The translations under genes were made by a program, and so were the position numbers. DNA of 49,229 nucleotides from Alphaproteobacteria bacterium (GTDB lineage: Bacteria > Pseudomonadota > Alphaproteobacteria > Micavibrionales > Micavibrionaceae), in contig JAGRKB010000015.1 in assembly GCA_020442425.1 (NCBI GenBank), positions 1 to 49,229 of the forward strand, written 5' to 3'. Shown piece after piece: positions 25,101 to 34,505 of the stretch (its first letter is position 1; every line of letters begins with the position of its first letter). The notes beneath the pieces are model-generated. The model did not search any database. It worked only from the letters and a program-made list of their open reading frames with translations, and was not told the DNA's origin.

Positions 25101-26330
25101 ATGCCTCATAAAATCACTATCATCGGCGCAGGCCCGGGCGGCCTTATGGCAGCAGAGCGCTTGGGGCAACTAGGTTACGAAGTCCACATTTACGACCATA
25201 AACCAACTCCAGCGCGTAAATTCCTGATCGCGGGTCTTGGCGGCCTCAATATTACCCACTCCGAACCGATAGAAAAATTCCTCTCCCGCTACGGCGAAGC
25301 AGAGGACTTTATCAAGCCATTCATCACCAATTTCTCGCCCGATGATTTACGTGCGTGGTGTTTAAGTTTAGGTGAAGAAACTTTTGTCGGCTCGTCAGGT
25401 CGTGTTTTTCCGAAAAGTTTCAAAGCCTCCCCGCTCCTCCGAACCTGGCTCAAGAGATTAAACGATTTGGGCATAACACTTCACACCAACCACCACTGGA
25501 CGGGATGGGATAACGATCAGGCCCTCACTTTTAAAACCTTCCCCCTTGAGGGGGGAAGGTTGGATGGGACTAACACGATCATAAAACAAGCCGATGCAAC
25601 AATTCTAGCTCTCGGCGGCGCGTCTTGGCCCCGATTAGGATCAGACGCCTCATGGACAAAAATTCTGGGCGACAAAAATATTGACCTCATCCCGTTCAGC
25701 CCCAGCAACTGCGGTTTTGCAGTCAATTGGTCAGAAGTTTATAAATCAAAATTCGCAGGCACACCTCTTAAATCAATTGAATTGACCCACAACGGAACTT
25801 CCGTCAGAGGCGAAGCTCTCATCACAGAAAAAGGAATTGAAGGCGGCGGAATTTACGCCCTCTCAAAATCCATTCGACAGTCTTTAGAAAAAGATGGAGA
25901 GGCAAAACTTTCGATAGATTTGAAACCCGACCTTATGGTACAAGAATTAAGCGACCGCTTATCCAAACCTCGCGGGCGAGACTCCCAAACAAATTTCATC
26001 CGAAAACATACAGGTCTTTCTCCGAATGCAATTAGCTTACTCTATGAGTTCAAAGACGATCAGCGCACGCTCGCCGAACAGATCAAAAGAGTCGATATTC
26101 CGCTTACTGCCCCCTTTGCGATTGAGCGCGCTATTTCATCAGCAGGCGGGATTAACCGCGATGAACTTGATCAAAGCCTAATGCTCAAAAAATTACCGTC
26201 CGTCTTTGCCATCGGCGAAATGATCGACTGGGAAGCCCCGACAGGGGGCTATCTCCTTCAAGCCACTTTCTCGATGGGAGCATCTGTGGCAAAAGGGGTG
26301 GACAAATATATTAAAGGCTCTAATATATAA
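25101..26330 (+). CDS. HI0933/BaiN-type FAD flavoprotein (TIGR03862-like)
   Basis: The protein has the N-terminal dinucleotide fold ITIIGAGPGGLMAAERLG, the HI0933 family signature KFLIAGLGGLNITHSE, GRVFPKSFKASPLL, and the C-terminal AISSAGGINRDELD and DWEAPTGGYLLQATFSMG. It is a predicted FAD-dependent oxidoreductase of unknown substrate. I prefer ATG 25101 (409 aa) to the GTG at 25044. At 25537-25569 a palindromic repeat lies in frame and encodes about FPLEGGRLDG, apparently in a surface loop. It is transcribed divergently from ung. Confidence 0.92.
   Translation: MPHKITIIGAGPGGLMAAERLGQLGYEVHIYDHKPTPARKFLIAGLGGLNITHSEPIEKFLSRYGEAEDFIKPFITNFSPDDLRAWCLSLGEETFVGSSGRVFPKSFKASPLLRTWLKRLNDLGITLHTNHHWTGWDNDQALTFKTFPLEGGRLDGTNTIIKQADATILALGGASWPRLGSDASWTKILGDKNIDLIPFSPSNCGFAVNWSEVYKSKFAGTPLKSIELTHNGTSVRGEALITEKGIEGGGIYALSKSIRQSLEKDGEAKLSIDLKPDLMVQELSDRLSKPRGRDSQTNFIRKHTGLSPNAISLLYEFKDDQRTLAEQIKRVDIPLTAPFAIERAISSAGGINRDELDQSLMLKKLPSVFAIGEMIDWEAPTGGYLLQATFSMGASVAKGVDKYIKGSNI
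25537..25569. repeat. palindromic repeat inserted in frame in the flavoprotein gene
   Basis: CCTTCCCCCTTGAG and GGGGGGAAGG form a hairpin followed by TTGGATGGGA. It resembles the element at 33228-33262, and both keep the host reading frame. Confidence 0.65.
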
Positions 26331-26355
26331 CCCGAATAAATTTTATATATTCGGG
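26331..26355 (+). promoter_or_regulatory. hairpin overlapping the antiporter ribosome-binding site
   Basis: CCCGAATA (26331-26338) pairs with TATTCGGG (26348-26355) over a 9-base loop. The 3' arm includes the GGGAG ribosome-binding site of the antiporter gene that starts at 26367, and TTTTT follows shortly. It could end the flavoprotein transcript or limit antiporter translation. Confidence 0.5.
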
Positions 26356-26366
26356 AGATTTTTACC

Positions 26367-27323
26367 ATGATGTCGATTCTCTTTATTCTTGCAGGTTTTC
26401 TACTGTTGCTTGCAGGGGGAGAGGCTCTAGTTCGCGGATCAGTTGCCATCGCGAGCAAAATGGGCGTATCGAAACTGGTCATTGGACTAACCTTAGTCGG
26501 ATTTGGAACCTCCGCCCCCGAACTGGTCACATCGATCCAAGCAGCCCTCTCAGGAGCATCAGGCATCGCTATTGGCAACGTCATCGGCTCAAACATCGCA
26601 AACATCCTATTAATCATCGGAACATCAGCAATCCTCTATCCGATGGTCTGCCCGCGCGAGGCGGTTTCTCGCGACGGAACAGTTATGGGAATTGCCACTA
26701 TTCTATTGGCTCTTGTTTGCTTTAACGGCGACATCACCCGCCCCATCGGCGGCATTTTTGCAGTCCTTCTCCTTTGCTACCTCGGCATGACTTTCTACAT
26801 CGAAAAACGCGGCAAAGACAAAGCAGGCGAGATGCTTGAGCATGAAACCGAAGCTCGCCCAACCCCGTTCAATTCGGTTCCGCTAAACTTGCTCATCACC
26901 TGCGGCGGCATGGGATTGCTTGTTTTAGGTGCAAACATGCTAGTACGCGGAGCAACCGAATTGGCATCAGGTCTTGGCGTATCAGATACAGTTATAGGAC
27001 TAACCGTTGTCGCGATTGGAACATCCCTGCCGGAACTCGCAACATCCATAATGGCCGCCATCAAAAAACAATCAGATGTCGCCCTTGGCAATGTCATCGG
27101 CTCCAACATCTTTAATATTCTCTCGATTTTGGGGATTACTGCGCTGATTAAACCCATCCCGATCCCCGCAGAAATTCTCCAATTTGATCTATGGATTATG
27201 ATTGCCGCATCCGCAGCCCTGCTTCTCTTTGCTTATTCAGGCCGGAAAATTTCGCGCATCGAAGGCGGCCTACTGCTAGGAGCATACGCTGCCTATATCG
27301 GCACAGTGGCGATGACGAGTTAA
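26367..27323 (+). CDS. Na+/Ca2+ antiporter, CaxA/YrbG family
   Basis: The 318-aa membrane protein has the two inverted exchanger repeats. The first has GEALVRGSVAIASKMG, GFGTSAPELVTS and GNVIGSNIANI; the second has GANMLVRGATELASGLG, AIGTSLPELATS and GNVIGSNIFNI. About ten membrane helices are expected. Such transporters exchange calcium for sodium across the inner membrane. Two adjacent start codons (26367, 26370) are equivalent. The ribosome-binding site GGGAG lies in a hairpin arm. Confidence 0.94.
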   Translation: MMSILFILAGFLLLLAGGEALVRGSVAIASKMGVSKLVIGLTLVGFGTSAPELVTSIQAALSGASGIAIGNVIGSNIANILLIIGTSAILYPMVCPREAVSRDGTVMGIATILLALVCFNGDITRPIGGIFAVLLLCYLGMTFYIEKRGKDKAGEMLEHETEARPTPFNSVPLNLLITCGGMGLLVLGANMLVRGATELASGLGVSDTVIGLTVVAIGTSLPELATSIMAAIKKQSDVALGNVIGSNIFNILSILGITALIKPIPIPAEILQFDLWIMIAASAALLLFAYSGRKISRIEGGLLLGAYAAYIGTVAMTS

Positions 27324-27326
27324 AAA

Positions 27327-27355
27327 TTGACATAATATAAAAAGTGGAGTAATAG
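27327..27355 (+). promoter_or_regulatory. candidate promoter for the unknown gene at 27383
   Basis: A perfect TTGACA at 27327-27332 is followed after 17 bases by TAATAG, a weak -10 box. The spacing and position fit, but the -10 match is only 3 of 6. Confidence 0.35.
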
Positions 27356-27382
27356 ACTCAAAACAAAAATCCGGAGAACGAC

Positions 27383-28129
27383 ATGAAAATAATATTTGAT
27401 GGCCTAACAAGCTCAACAGCCCAATACTTGGGTAGAGAACCAGATACAAAATTGGAATATACAATTGGACTTGTTGACCCGCGCGGAAATCCTATTGAAG
27501 AAACGGATGAAGGCTACGTGGCCGTGGCTCATAGACAGGAATACGCCATAGCGTTTAATCGCAAAGCAAAATATATTACGGATGATTCCGACTCAACCTT
27601 ATCAAGACGCGTAGCGGCCGACATTACTATTAACGGTGAGCCTCTGAGAAGAATAGTCCTTCCTGATACTAATGGTACCGCTACACTAAAAACAAAACCT
27701 GGGAATAATGATGGAAGATGGTTCCAAGCACTCGCAGTTGACTCCAATAGACAAGCCAGAAAAATCGATGCCGCACAAGGCGAAGAAAATGCCGGTTTGA
27801 TAACTGTTCGACTATGCCTCGAAAAAGAAGTTGATCGCGCTTCAATGATCCATATAGATGGATACGACCACCAATTCTCTGGAGGATCGAGATATCTATC
27901 AGGGTCTTTTGGCATCCTCAGTAGCAACCCAACTAAAAGCATGGGAGCTGCAGTTTCAGGTTTCTCAAACAGACACACTGGACAAAGCTTTGGTAGTACC
28001 ACTTTCAGACCTGAAGAAGGCACCGCACAAACTGTTCATCTTAGACTGGCAATTGACCCAGAAAAAACGAGAGTTATGGTGCCAAGAGAAAAACCTGAAC
28101 CAAACCCCCCTGCTCCAATCGGACGATAA
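27383..28129 (+). CDS. hypothetical protein, 248 aa
   Basis: I do not recognise this protein. It has no signal peptide or membrane helix. The sequence is rich in predicted beta strands and turns (KLEYTIGLVDPRGNPI, ADITINGEPLRRIVLPDTNG) and ends in a Pro-rich tail (REKPEPNPPAPIGR). CCGGAGAA precedes the ATG. A strong terminator follows. It stands alone between the antiporter and the convergent ABC-F gene and may be lineage-specific. Confidence 0.75.
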   Translation: MKIIFDGLTSSTAQYLGREPDTKLEYTIGLVDPRGNPIEETDEGYVAVAHRQEYAIAFNRKAKYITDDSDSTLSRRVAADITINGEPLRRIVLPDTNGTATLKTKPGNNDGRWFQALAVDSNRQARKIDAAQGEENAGLITVRLCLEKEVDRASMIHIDGYDHQFSGGSRYLSGSFGILSSNPTKSMGAAVSGFSNRHTGQSFGSTTFRPEEGTAQTVHLRLAIDPEKTRVMVPREKPEPNPPAPIGR

Positions 28130-28143
28130 CAAAAAAATCAAAA

Positions 28144-28169
28144 GCCTCTCATATTTGAGAGGCTTTTTT
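28144..28169 (+). terminator. bidirectional rho-independent terminator
   Basis: GCCTCTCA (28144-28151) and TGAGAGGC (28156-28163) form an 8-bp stem with a TATT loop, followed by TTTTTT; the minus strand also has a T run. It separates the convergent unknown gene and ABC-F gene. Confidence 0.9.
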
Positions 28170-28170
28170 A

Positions 28171-30000
28171 TTACACATTACTGACCATCTCGTCTAACTC
28201 CAACCACCGCATCTCGGCGTTTTCCAACTCGGATTTAGCAGCAGTAAGACGCTCCGACGATTTATAAAATAAATCCGTATCGCGTGTATAAAGCCCGGCA
28301 TCTTGAAGCATCACAACCAAATCGGAAATCTCCTGCTCAAGACCTGCAATCTTTTCAGGCAGATTATCCAGCTCGAACTGCAATTTATAAGACAATTTCT
28401 TAGGCGCAGCCTTAACTTCTGGCTTATCCGCGACAACAGAGAGTTTAACAGCCTCTTCTTCAACCTTCTGCGGCTGGGAAAGTTTCTTGCGTGCTTCCAG
28501 ATAATCGGAATACCCGCCGATATACCCTTCAATCACACCATCCCCTTCGAAGGCCAGAATTTTAGACACCGTCTGGTCCAGAAAATCGCGGTCGTGCGAG
28601 ACAATAATCAAAGTCCCCTGATACGCACTCAATATCTCTTCCAAAACATCGAGCGTATCCATATCCAAATCATTGGTCGGCTCATCCAGAATAAGGAAAG
28701 ATTTCGGGTCTGCGAGAACTTTGGCGAGGAGCAATCTGTTTTTCTGCCCACCCGACAATGTCGAAACTTTATGCCGCGCGCCCGAAGGATCAAATAGAAA
28801 ATCTTTGAGATAGCCGCAGACATGACGTTGCTTACCCATAACATTGATATAATCCCCGCCATTCGGCACAAGATTAAGCCACAAAGATTCATCGAGCTTC
28901 AAATCTTTGCGCGACTGATCGAAATAAGAAAACTCGATCTCCTTATTGCGTTTGACCTTGCCCGCATCAGGCTCTAATTCATCAATCAACAATTTTAAAA
29001 ATGTTGATTTCCCCGATCCGTTCTTACCCAGAATCCCGATACGGTCGCCCTTGGTAATCCGCAAAGAAAACCCATCCAGAATTTTCTTTTCCTCAAAGCT
29101 CTTATGCACCTTGATAAATTCGGCAACAATCTTGGACGACCCTTCATACGAGCCGCCCTCGACATCAACCTTCGCCATCATGCGCAGGAATGCTGATTTA
29201 TCAGCCTTTAAGCGATCACGCTCTTCCTTCATCAAAGCCAAGCGGCGCACATTGCGTTTCCGACGCGCCTTTACCCCGCGCGACGCCCACTCAACTTCAA
29301 TCTCGAGCATCTTCTCGCGGTTCTTGAGTTCACGCTCTTCTTGGTCAATCAACAACTGCGCCCAATCATCAAATTGCGCATAGCCTTTCGGACAAATACG
29401 AAGCTTGCCGCGATCCAACCAAAAAACTTTGTCAGAGATATTGCCCAAAAATTTACGGTCGTGACTGATACATAGGAAAGCCCCGCGATAAGACCTTAAA
29501 TAATTCTCAAGCCAGATAATGACATCCAAATCCAAATGGTTGGTCGGCTCATCCAGAAGCAAAATATCAGGGTCTTCGACTAAGGCCCGCGCCAAGGCCG
29601 CACGACGCATCTGCCCGCCTGATAGCTGATCCATGCGATCATCCAACGCGATATGCAAAGGCTCGGCAACCATCTCCATACGATATGTGAAAGCTTCCGT
29701 CTGGTTTTCTTCCTTCAAATCTTCCAAAATAAAGTCTTTAACCGTCTGACCGGGCTTCGGGACAACGTCTTGCTGTAAATAGCCGATGGTGGTTCCCGCC
29801 AGAACCCAACGCTCACCCATATCAATATCTTTCAACCCGCGAATGATATTCATCATCGTGGATTTCCCTGCCCCATTCTTCCCCACAAGACAGGTGCGGT
29901 CGCCTTCCATAATGTGAAAGGTCAAATCTTCAAAAACAGGCTTGCCCCCGAAGGTCACAAGCGCATCCTGAACAGAAAGTATAACGCGGTTTCCAGCCAT
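28171..30000 (-). CDS. uup: ABC-F family ATPase, Uup-like
   Basis: The 609-aa protein has two ABC domains without membrane segments. Walker A motifs are VGKNGAGKST near residue 40 and LGKNGSGKST in the second domain; signatures are LSGGQMRRAALA and LSGGQKNRLLLA; Walker B runs are DILLLDEPTNHLD and FLILDEPTNDLD. The linker is charged and helical. The C-terminal coiled coil after residue 535 (LDNLPEKIAGLEQEISDL) is typical of Uup, which acts in ribosome-associated or DNA-tolerance functions. The ABC-F class is certain, the Uup subgroup likely. Confidence 0.93.
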   Translation of the reverse strand: MAGNRVILSVQDALVTFGGKPVFEDLTFHIMEGDRTCLVGKNGAGKSTMMNIIRGLKDIDMGERWVLAGTTIGYLQQDVVPKPGQTVKDFILEDLKEENQTEAFTYRMEMVAEPLHIALDDRMDQLSGGQMRRAALARALVEDPDILLLDEPTNHLDLDVIIWLENYLRSYRGAFLCISHDRKFLGNISDKVFWLDRGKLRICPKGYAQFDDWAQLLIDQEERELKNREKMLEIEVEWASRGVKARRKRNVRRLALMKEERDRLKADKSAFLRMMAKVDVEGGSYEGSSKIVAEFIKVHKSFEEKKILDGFSLRITKGDRIGILGKNGSGKSTFLKLLIDELEPDAGKVKRNKEIEFSYFDQSRKDLKLDESLWLNLVPNGGDYINVMGKQRHVCGYLKDFLFDPSGARHKVSTLSGGQKNRLLLAKVLADPKSFLILDEPTNDLDMDTLDVLEEILSAYQGTLIIVSHDRDFLDQTVSKILAFEGDGVIEGYIGGYSDYLEARKKLSQPQKVEEEAVKLSVVADKPEVKAAPKKLSYKLQFELDNLPEKIAGLEQEISDLVVMLQDAGLYTRDTDLFYKSSERLTAAKSELENAEMRWLELDEMVSNV

Positions 30001-30019
30001 AAATGTACAATCTTACTTT

Positions 30020-30119
30020 AGTCAAACAAATTTTGATTTGGACGAGGCACAAGCGACGACACCTAGTTAACCTAGGTTAGGAGTGAAGTAACACCGTCCA
30101 AACCATAATTTGAAAGACT
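30020..30119. repeat. long imperfect palindromic element, about 100 bp
   Basis: Outer arms at 30020-30044 and 30095-30119 match at 20 of 25 positions as inverted repeats (CAAATT, TTTGGACG). The centre is the perfect palindrome TAACCTAGGTTA at 30068-30079. It lies just upstream of the ABC-F gene. A second long dyad at 39723-39841 shares the order CGACGACA, centre, AGGAG. Confidence 0.65.
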
Positions 30120-30126
30120 ATAATAT

Positions 30127-30225
30127 CTATTTTGGTTGTGGCCAGAAATACCAGACACAAAACGCGACGACAACCAGAAAAACCAGCTTGCCCAAAATCA
30201 GCTTAATGAGAAATTTCTTATCCAT
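30127..30225 (-). CDS. small single-pass membrane protein, 32 aa
   Basis: A short frame on the minus strand encodes a lysine-rich start (MDKKFLIKLILGK), one hydrophobic helix (LVFLVVVAFCVWYFW) and a PQPK end. This positive-inside layout is typical of real small membrane proteins. The ribosome-binding site is weak. It lies upstream of the ABC-F gene, with the palindromic element between. The call is tentative. Confidence 0.45.
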   Translation of the reverse strand: MDKKFLIKLILGKLVFLVVVAFCVWYFWPQPK

Positions 30226-30296
30226 ATCAATAAGATACACAAACGGATGACAAACACAAGCAAAGTTGCTAGTCTCCGCCCCCGAAAGTAAGAGAC

Positions 30297-31148
30297 ATGA
30301 AAACAGAGTTCTTTAGTACCCAAAACGGCAGGTTTGATGCCACCGCTCTTCCTGACCCGTTCCGCCCGAAACGGAATTTAGAAGGCCGCCTACAGATCGG
30401 TTGCCTGACCTGCGCCGGCATTTCAGCTTACGAAATTTCCCACAGCCTTAGACAAAATTTCGGACGCGAAGACATTTACCCTATCGGCCCTCAACATCTA
30501 ACACCGGAAGTTCTCTCAGGACTTGATCTTTTGGTTTTGCCGGGAATTGATGATGAAACAAATCACTACACAAATATTCTCGATGGAAAAATCGAAATCC
30601 TAAAAGAGGCAATTGAAAATCAGGGCCTTGTCCTTCTAACCTTTTGCGCTGCCAGTTATTATTTGTTCTCAAACATACAATACTTAATGCGCAACGGAGT
30701 CCCGAAAGAGCGTGAAGGCGCAGGCCTAATCAAGGGCTCAGCCGTGCATGCATTCGGCCATATCACACGCCAAACACTCAATGACTCTCCATGGAATGAT
30801 TTTGTCTTGGCAGCCGTCAGACATGAGACTACTCCTCAAATTTTAAGAGCACTGAATATCAATGGGCCGAAAATGTTAGTTGATCACGAACAAGACCCTT
30901 TAGTCGAAATATTTATGCACTACGCGGAAATTGAAGGAGCAGCGATCGTCGTAAAACCTATGAATCGTGGTGGAATTATTGCCTCAGGCATCCATCCTGA
31001 AATTTCTCCGGTGCATAAAAATCTGCCGGAGGGATTTGCAATCCATGAAAATGATCGTCATGTTATCTGGTACTCTATAAAGAAGAAAATCATAGAATTA
31101 ATCAGAAACGCGCGTCAATCAGGGCTATCGGAGCCAACCTATGGCTAA
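30297..31148 (+). CDS. BPL_N / class I amidotransferase-like protein
   Basis: The 283-aa protein resembles the BPL_N domain (biotin-protein-ligase N-terminal, a class I glutamine-amidotransferase-like fold): LLVLPGIDDETNHY, then a nucleophile-elbow-like LLTFCAASYYLFSNIQY with Cys, and VKPMNRGGIIASGIHPEIS near the end. The activity is unknown. The next gene begins 8 bp before its stop, so the two are coupled. It heads the operon leading to trmFO. Confidence 0.85.
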   Translation: MKTEFFSTQNGRFDATALPDPFRPKRNLEGRLQIGCLTCAGISAYEISHSLRQNFGREDIYPIGPQHLTPEVLSGLDLLVLPGIDDETNHYTNILDGKIEILKEAIENQGLVLLTFCAASYYLFSNIQYLMRNGVPKEREGAGLIKGSAVHAFGHITRQTLNDSPWNDFVLAAVRHETTPQILRALNINGPKMLVDHEQDPLVEIFMHYAEIEGAAIVVKPMNRGGIIASGIHPEISPVHKNLPEGFAIHENDRHVIWYSIKKKIIELIRNARQSGLSEPTYG

Positions 31149-31581
31149 CCCTATAAAATTCCGCCCCCACCACCTACTCTGCATGCTGACCTATAAAGGA
31201 AAAGGCTATACGGACGCTTTCACTGATAACTTTGATAAATTGATGGAACGTCTTAACGCGCAGCCGACGGAACTTGAAATCTGCAAAGGCCCTGACGATA
31301 TTTGCGCCCCGCGCCTCTGCGATCCCACCGACACAAATTGCCATTGCTACAATGACGATCTTACTGAAACCGATGAAAAAGCGCTGGCAGACATCAAGAA
31401 GATTGACGGATTAAAAGATCTCGACTACGGAAAAATGATCTACCTGACCCCCGATCTGATCAAGGAACTCCGAGCAAGCTACAAAACAAATGCTATTCGC
31501 ACAGCATGCGAAGGATGCGAATGGGTTGATTTATGTAGCGAAATCGCTAAAAACAATTTCGAGGATACAAAATTGAAATGA
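31141..31581 (+). CDS. DUF1284 protein, predicted iron-sulfur or metal binding
   Basis: The 146-aa protein matches DUF1284: [27 protein letters not shown], the [13 protein letters not shown] motif, [10 protein letters not shown] and the final [10 protein letters not shown]. Many conserved cysteines suggest a metal or iron-sulfur site. The function is unknown. It overlaps the upstream gene by 8 bp and trmFO by 4 bp. Confidence 0.92.
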   Translation: MANPIKFRPHHLLCMLTYKGKGYTDAFTDNFDKLMERLNAQPTELEICKGPDDICAPRLCDPTDTNCHCYNDDLTETDEKALADIKKIDGLKDLDYGKMIYLTPDLIKELRASYKTNAIRTACEGCEWVDLCSEIAKNNFEDTKLK

Positions 31582-32921
31582 CGACAAAACCAATCCACAT
31601 CATCGGCGGCGGCATGGCAGGGACAGAAGCCGCGTGGCAAGCTGCCAATATGGGCGTGCCCGTTATCTTGCATGAAATGCGCCCGCATACCAAAACGCCT
31701 GCCCACCAAACCGAAGGACTGGGAGAACTTGTTTGCTCCAACTCCTTCCGCTCGGACGATAAAGAATATAATGCCGTAGGACTCCTTCACGAAGAAATGC
31801 GCATGTTAAATTCCCTGATGATGCAAACGGCTGCCAAACACGCAGTTCCTGCGGGGGGCGCCTTGGCCGTTGATCGTGACGGCTATTCCGAGAGCATTAC
31901 CAAAACGATGGAAGATCATCCGCTCATCACCATCGAACGCGGAGAAATCGCAGGCCTTCCGCCCGAAGATTGGGACTCTGTGATTATCGCGACAGGCCCG
32001 CTCACATCCCCTGCAATCTCTACTGCTATTAAAGAAATCGCAGACGAAGACGCCCTTGCCTTCTTCGATGCCATCGCCCCAATTGTCTATAAAGAGTCAA
32101 TCAATATGGACATCGCGTGGTATCAATCGCGCTATGATAAAGAAGGCCCCGCAGGGACAGGCAAAGACTATATCAACTGCGGCATGAACAAAGAACAATA
32201 TCTGGCGTTCTATGAAGCGCTCACATCTGCCGAAACCACCGAGTTTAAAGACTGGGAAAAAGATACGCCTTATTTTGAAGGCTGTATGCCTATCGAAGTC
32301 ATGGCCTCTCGCGGCATTGACACTTTACGCTATGGCCCGATGAAACCAGTGGGCCTCACCAACCAACATGACATGTCCCGACCCTATGCTGTCGTTCAGC
32401 TTCGTCAGGACAATGCATTGGGCAGCCTTTATAATATCGTGGGTTTCCAAACCAAGATGAAATACGGCGCACAAACCGAAGTCTTTAAAATGATCCCGGG
32501 ATTAGAGAACGCAGAATTCGCAAGACTAGGCGGTATTCATCGCAATACCTTTATCAATTCTCCGCGTGTCCTTAATAACCGTCTGCAACTTAAAAACAGA
32601 CCATCCCTTCGTTTCGCGGGTCAAATAACAGGCTGTGAAGGCTACGTAGAATCCGCTGCTGTTGGTTTGATCGCCGGACGCCTCGCAGCGTCCGAGCGTC
32701 TGGGCAAAAACATGACCATGCCGCCCGCCACAACGGCACTGGGTGCGATCATCGCGCATATCACAGGCGGCGCCAATGAAAAAACTTTCCAACCGATGAA
32801 TGTGAATTTCGGATTATTCCCTGAAATCGAAGCGCCAAGAAAAATCAAAGGTCGCGACCGCAAGAAACTCTATTCCGACCGCGCCCTTGTCGATATTGCT
32901 GACTGGATTAAAACGCTGTAA
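31578..32921 (+). CDS. trmFO: folate- and FAD-dependent tRNA (uracil-54) methyltransferase
   Basis: TrmFO makes 5-methyluridine 54 in the T loop of tRNAs with methylenetetrahydrofolate. The 447-aa protein has the FAD fold [31 protein letters not shown] with the catalytic-region Cys, [27 protein letters not shown] with the second Cys, and the C-terminal [11 protein letters not shown]. It overlaps the DUF1284 gene by 4 bp and the convergent phytoene-synthase-like gene by 14 bp. Confidence 0.97.
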   Translation: MTTKPIHIIGGGMAGTEAAWQAANMGVPVILHEMRPHTKTPAHQTEGLGELVCSNSFRSDDKEYNAVGLLHEEMRMLNSLMMQTAAKHAVPAGGALAVDRDGYSESITKTMEDHPLITIERGEIAGLPPEDWDSVIIATGPLTSPAISTAIKEIADEDALAFFDAIAPIVYKESINMDIAWYQSRYDKEGPAGTGKDYINCGMNKEQYLAFYEALTSAETTEFKDWEKDTPYFEGCMPIEVMASRGIDTLRYGPMKPVGLTNQHDMSRPYAVVQLRQDNALGSLYNIVGFQTKMKYGAQTEVFKMIPGLENAEFARLGGIHRNTFINSPRVLNNRLQLKNRPSLRFAGQITGCEGYVESAAVGLIAGRLAASERLGKNMTMPPATTALGAIIAHITGGANEKTFQPMNVNFGLFPEIEAPRKIKGRDRKKLYSDRALVDIADWIKTL

Positions 32922-33711
32922 GCCAAACCCTAAGCTCCTTAAACGCCACAGGCAGGATATGAAACGGATCAAACGCAGCGCGCTCAATGCTTTTTAAATA
33001 AAGCTGTGCCAAAGCCTGCATTGCGGAGAAATATTTAAAAGCCCTCTCCCCCCGGGAGAGGGTTGGGTGAGGGAGTTCAGAGAACAAATTTCCAATACAT
33101 TTTCTCAACCTCTCCGAATGCGGCTTGATATCAGACGCATTTAAATTCGGCATCATCACATGCCCAAATGATGCATGAAACGGAATAGCCCGCACCAACC
33201 CAACCAAAGAATAAAAAACAACATAGTCCTCCCCCTTGAGGGGGGAGGATTGAGGTGGGGGTGAAATAGAACTAAAATTTGCGCAACTGATAATGCCCCC
33301 TTTCATCTCCATCAAAGTCCCTTGCGTCCCGTCAATATAAGACAGCAATTCGTCAAAACTTTCAGGTGCCCGCCCCATATACTCCAACTCGCGCGCAGAT
33401 AAGATTTTATCAAAATCATCAAACCCCAACCGATGCGCAGGAATAACATCCGACAATAAAGATAAAACAGGATGGGCATCAGACCGATCGCCGGAACAAA
33501 TACAGCGAATTTCATCCCTCCACCATTGCAGACGGATTAGCCCCATATGCAATTCCCGCACCTCTTCCCGAATGCGCGAAATCTCGCTATTCCATAAATC
33601 AAGGACTTGCACAGCAGGCCGCACCGCAACGGGCACAAATAACGACAAAAACGCCCGATCCGCATCAAGTTCTTTAAGTGTCGTATATAAGTGCAGTTGA
33701 TTATTTTCCAT
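32908..33711 (-). CDS. squalene/phytoene synthase-like protein (NDUFAF6-type)
   Basis: The protein has the synthase-family start [19 protein letters not shown], helices with [23 protein letters not shown] and the [31 protein letters not shown] segment. In alphaproteobacteria such homologues sit by secDF and Mth938 and correspond to the complex I assembly factor NDUFAF6 rather than to carotenoid synthesis. Two in-frame repeats add [13 protein letters not shown] (33228-33262) and [12 protein letters not shown] (33041-33075). Catalytic function is doubtful. Confidence 0.85.
   Translation of the reverse strand: MENNQLHLYTTLKELDADRAFLSLFVPVAVRPAVQVLDLWNSEISRIREEVRELHMGLIRLQWWRDEIRCICSGDRSDAHPVLSLLSDVIPAHRLGFDDFDKILSARELEYMGRAPESFDELLSYIDGTQGTLMEMKGGIISCANFSSISPPPQSSPLKGEDYVVFYSLVGLVRAIPFHASFGHVMMPNLNASDIKPHSERLRKCIGNLFSELPHPTLSRGERAFKYFSAMQALAQLYLKSIERAAFDPFHILPVAFKELRVWLTAF
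33041..33075. repeat. palindromic repeat, in frame, 'PTLSRGER' type
   Basis: CCCTCTCC and GGAGAGGG form a hairpin around CCCCGG-type bases, followed by TTGGGTGAGGG. It encodes [10 protein letters not shown] in the synthase-like gene; this peptide is known to me from dispersed repeats in many bacterial genomes. Confidence 0.65.
33228..33262. repeat. palindromic repeat, in frame, 'SPLKGE' type
   Basis: CCTCCCCCTTGAG and GGGGGGAGG form a hairpin followed by ATTGAGGTGGGGGTG. It encodes [11 protein letters not shown] in the same gene as the 33041 copy and resembles 25537-25569. Confidence 0.7.
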
Positions 33712-33761
33712 TTCCGTATAGGTTATAACCGGAATTCAAAAGAAAAAAAGGAGATTTCACA

Positions 33762-34385
33762 ATGGCTTTCAAACTTCCCGACCTGCCCTACGCAATGGAC
33801 GCTTTGGTTCCATATATGTCGGCAGAAACCTTTGAATATCACCACGGCAAACACCATCTGGCCTATGTGAACAAAGCCAATGAACTGGCCGCTGGAACAG
33901 AATATGAGTCCATGAGTCTCGAACAAGCTGCTGTTGCCACCAAAAAAGCCGGCAATCAGAAACTGTTCAATCAGATCGGCCAGATTTATAACCACAATCT
34001 GTTCTGGGAATCCATGGCGCCAAGCGGCGGCGGCAACAAAATGCCGGGCAATTTGGAAAAGAAAGTCGCGGAAGACATCGGCGGCTATGACGCCCTTCGC
34101 AAAGCTTTGCTCGATGCAGGAACAACCCAATTCGGCTCAGGCTGGGCATGGCTTGTTCTGGATAACGCGACAGGCAAACTGGAAGTCACCAATTCAGGCA
34201 ACGCAGAAACTCCCCTGACAAACGGGAAAACTCCGCTTCTGACCTGTGACGTATGGGAACATGCCTATTATATCGACTACCGCAACGCGCGCCCGAAATT
34301 CTTGGAAGCTTGGATTGATAACCTCGCCAACTGGGAACACGCCGCCAAATTGTTGGAACTTGGCCCGCTGAAAGTAGCTGCCTAA
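33762..34385 (+). CDS. sodB: Fe/Mn superoxide dismutase
   Basis: This 207-aa cytosolic enzyme dismutates superoxide. Metal ligands are His27 (FEYHHGKHH), His78 (IYNHNLFW), Asp163 and His167 (DVWEHAYYIDY). The sequence SGGGNKMPG and GSGWAW suggest the iron-type family. AAAGGAGA precedes the ATG. It is divergent from the synthase-like gene and has its own terminator, so it is probably monocistronic. Confidence 0.97.
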   Translation: MAFKLPDLPYAMDALVPYMSAETFEYHHGKHHLAYVNKANELAAGTEYESMSLEQAAVATKKAGNQKLFNQIGQIYNHNLFWESMAPSGGGNKMPGNLEKKVAEDIGGYDALRKALLDAGTTQFGSGWAWLVLDNATGKLEVTNSGNAETPLTNGKTPLLTCDVWEHAYYIDYRNARPKFLEAWIDNLANWEHAAKLLELGPLKVAA

Positions 34386-34420
34386 TTTATAGGAATGAGC
34401 CAACATCAGAAATGAACAAA

Positions 34421-34446
34421 GCCGTGAATTTTCACGGCTTTTTCTT
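34421..34446 (+). terminator. rho-independent terminator of sodB
   Basis: GCCGTGAA (34421-34428) pairs with TTCACGGC (34431-34438), followed by TTTTTCTTTT. Confidence 0.92.
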
Positions 34447-34505
34447 TTCCAGAACATTGACACCCCACCACATTACTGCTAACCATAAGAAAAAGTGAGG
34501 CCAAT

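Noticed and set aside
32908..33711. Carotenoid or hopanoid biosynthesis enzyme
   Set aside because: The protein has the synthase fold pattern, but no other isoprenoid genes are nearby; the Mth938/secDF context and inserted repeats favour an NDUFAF6-like assembly role.
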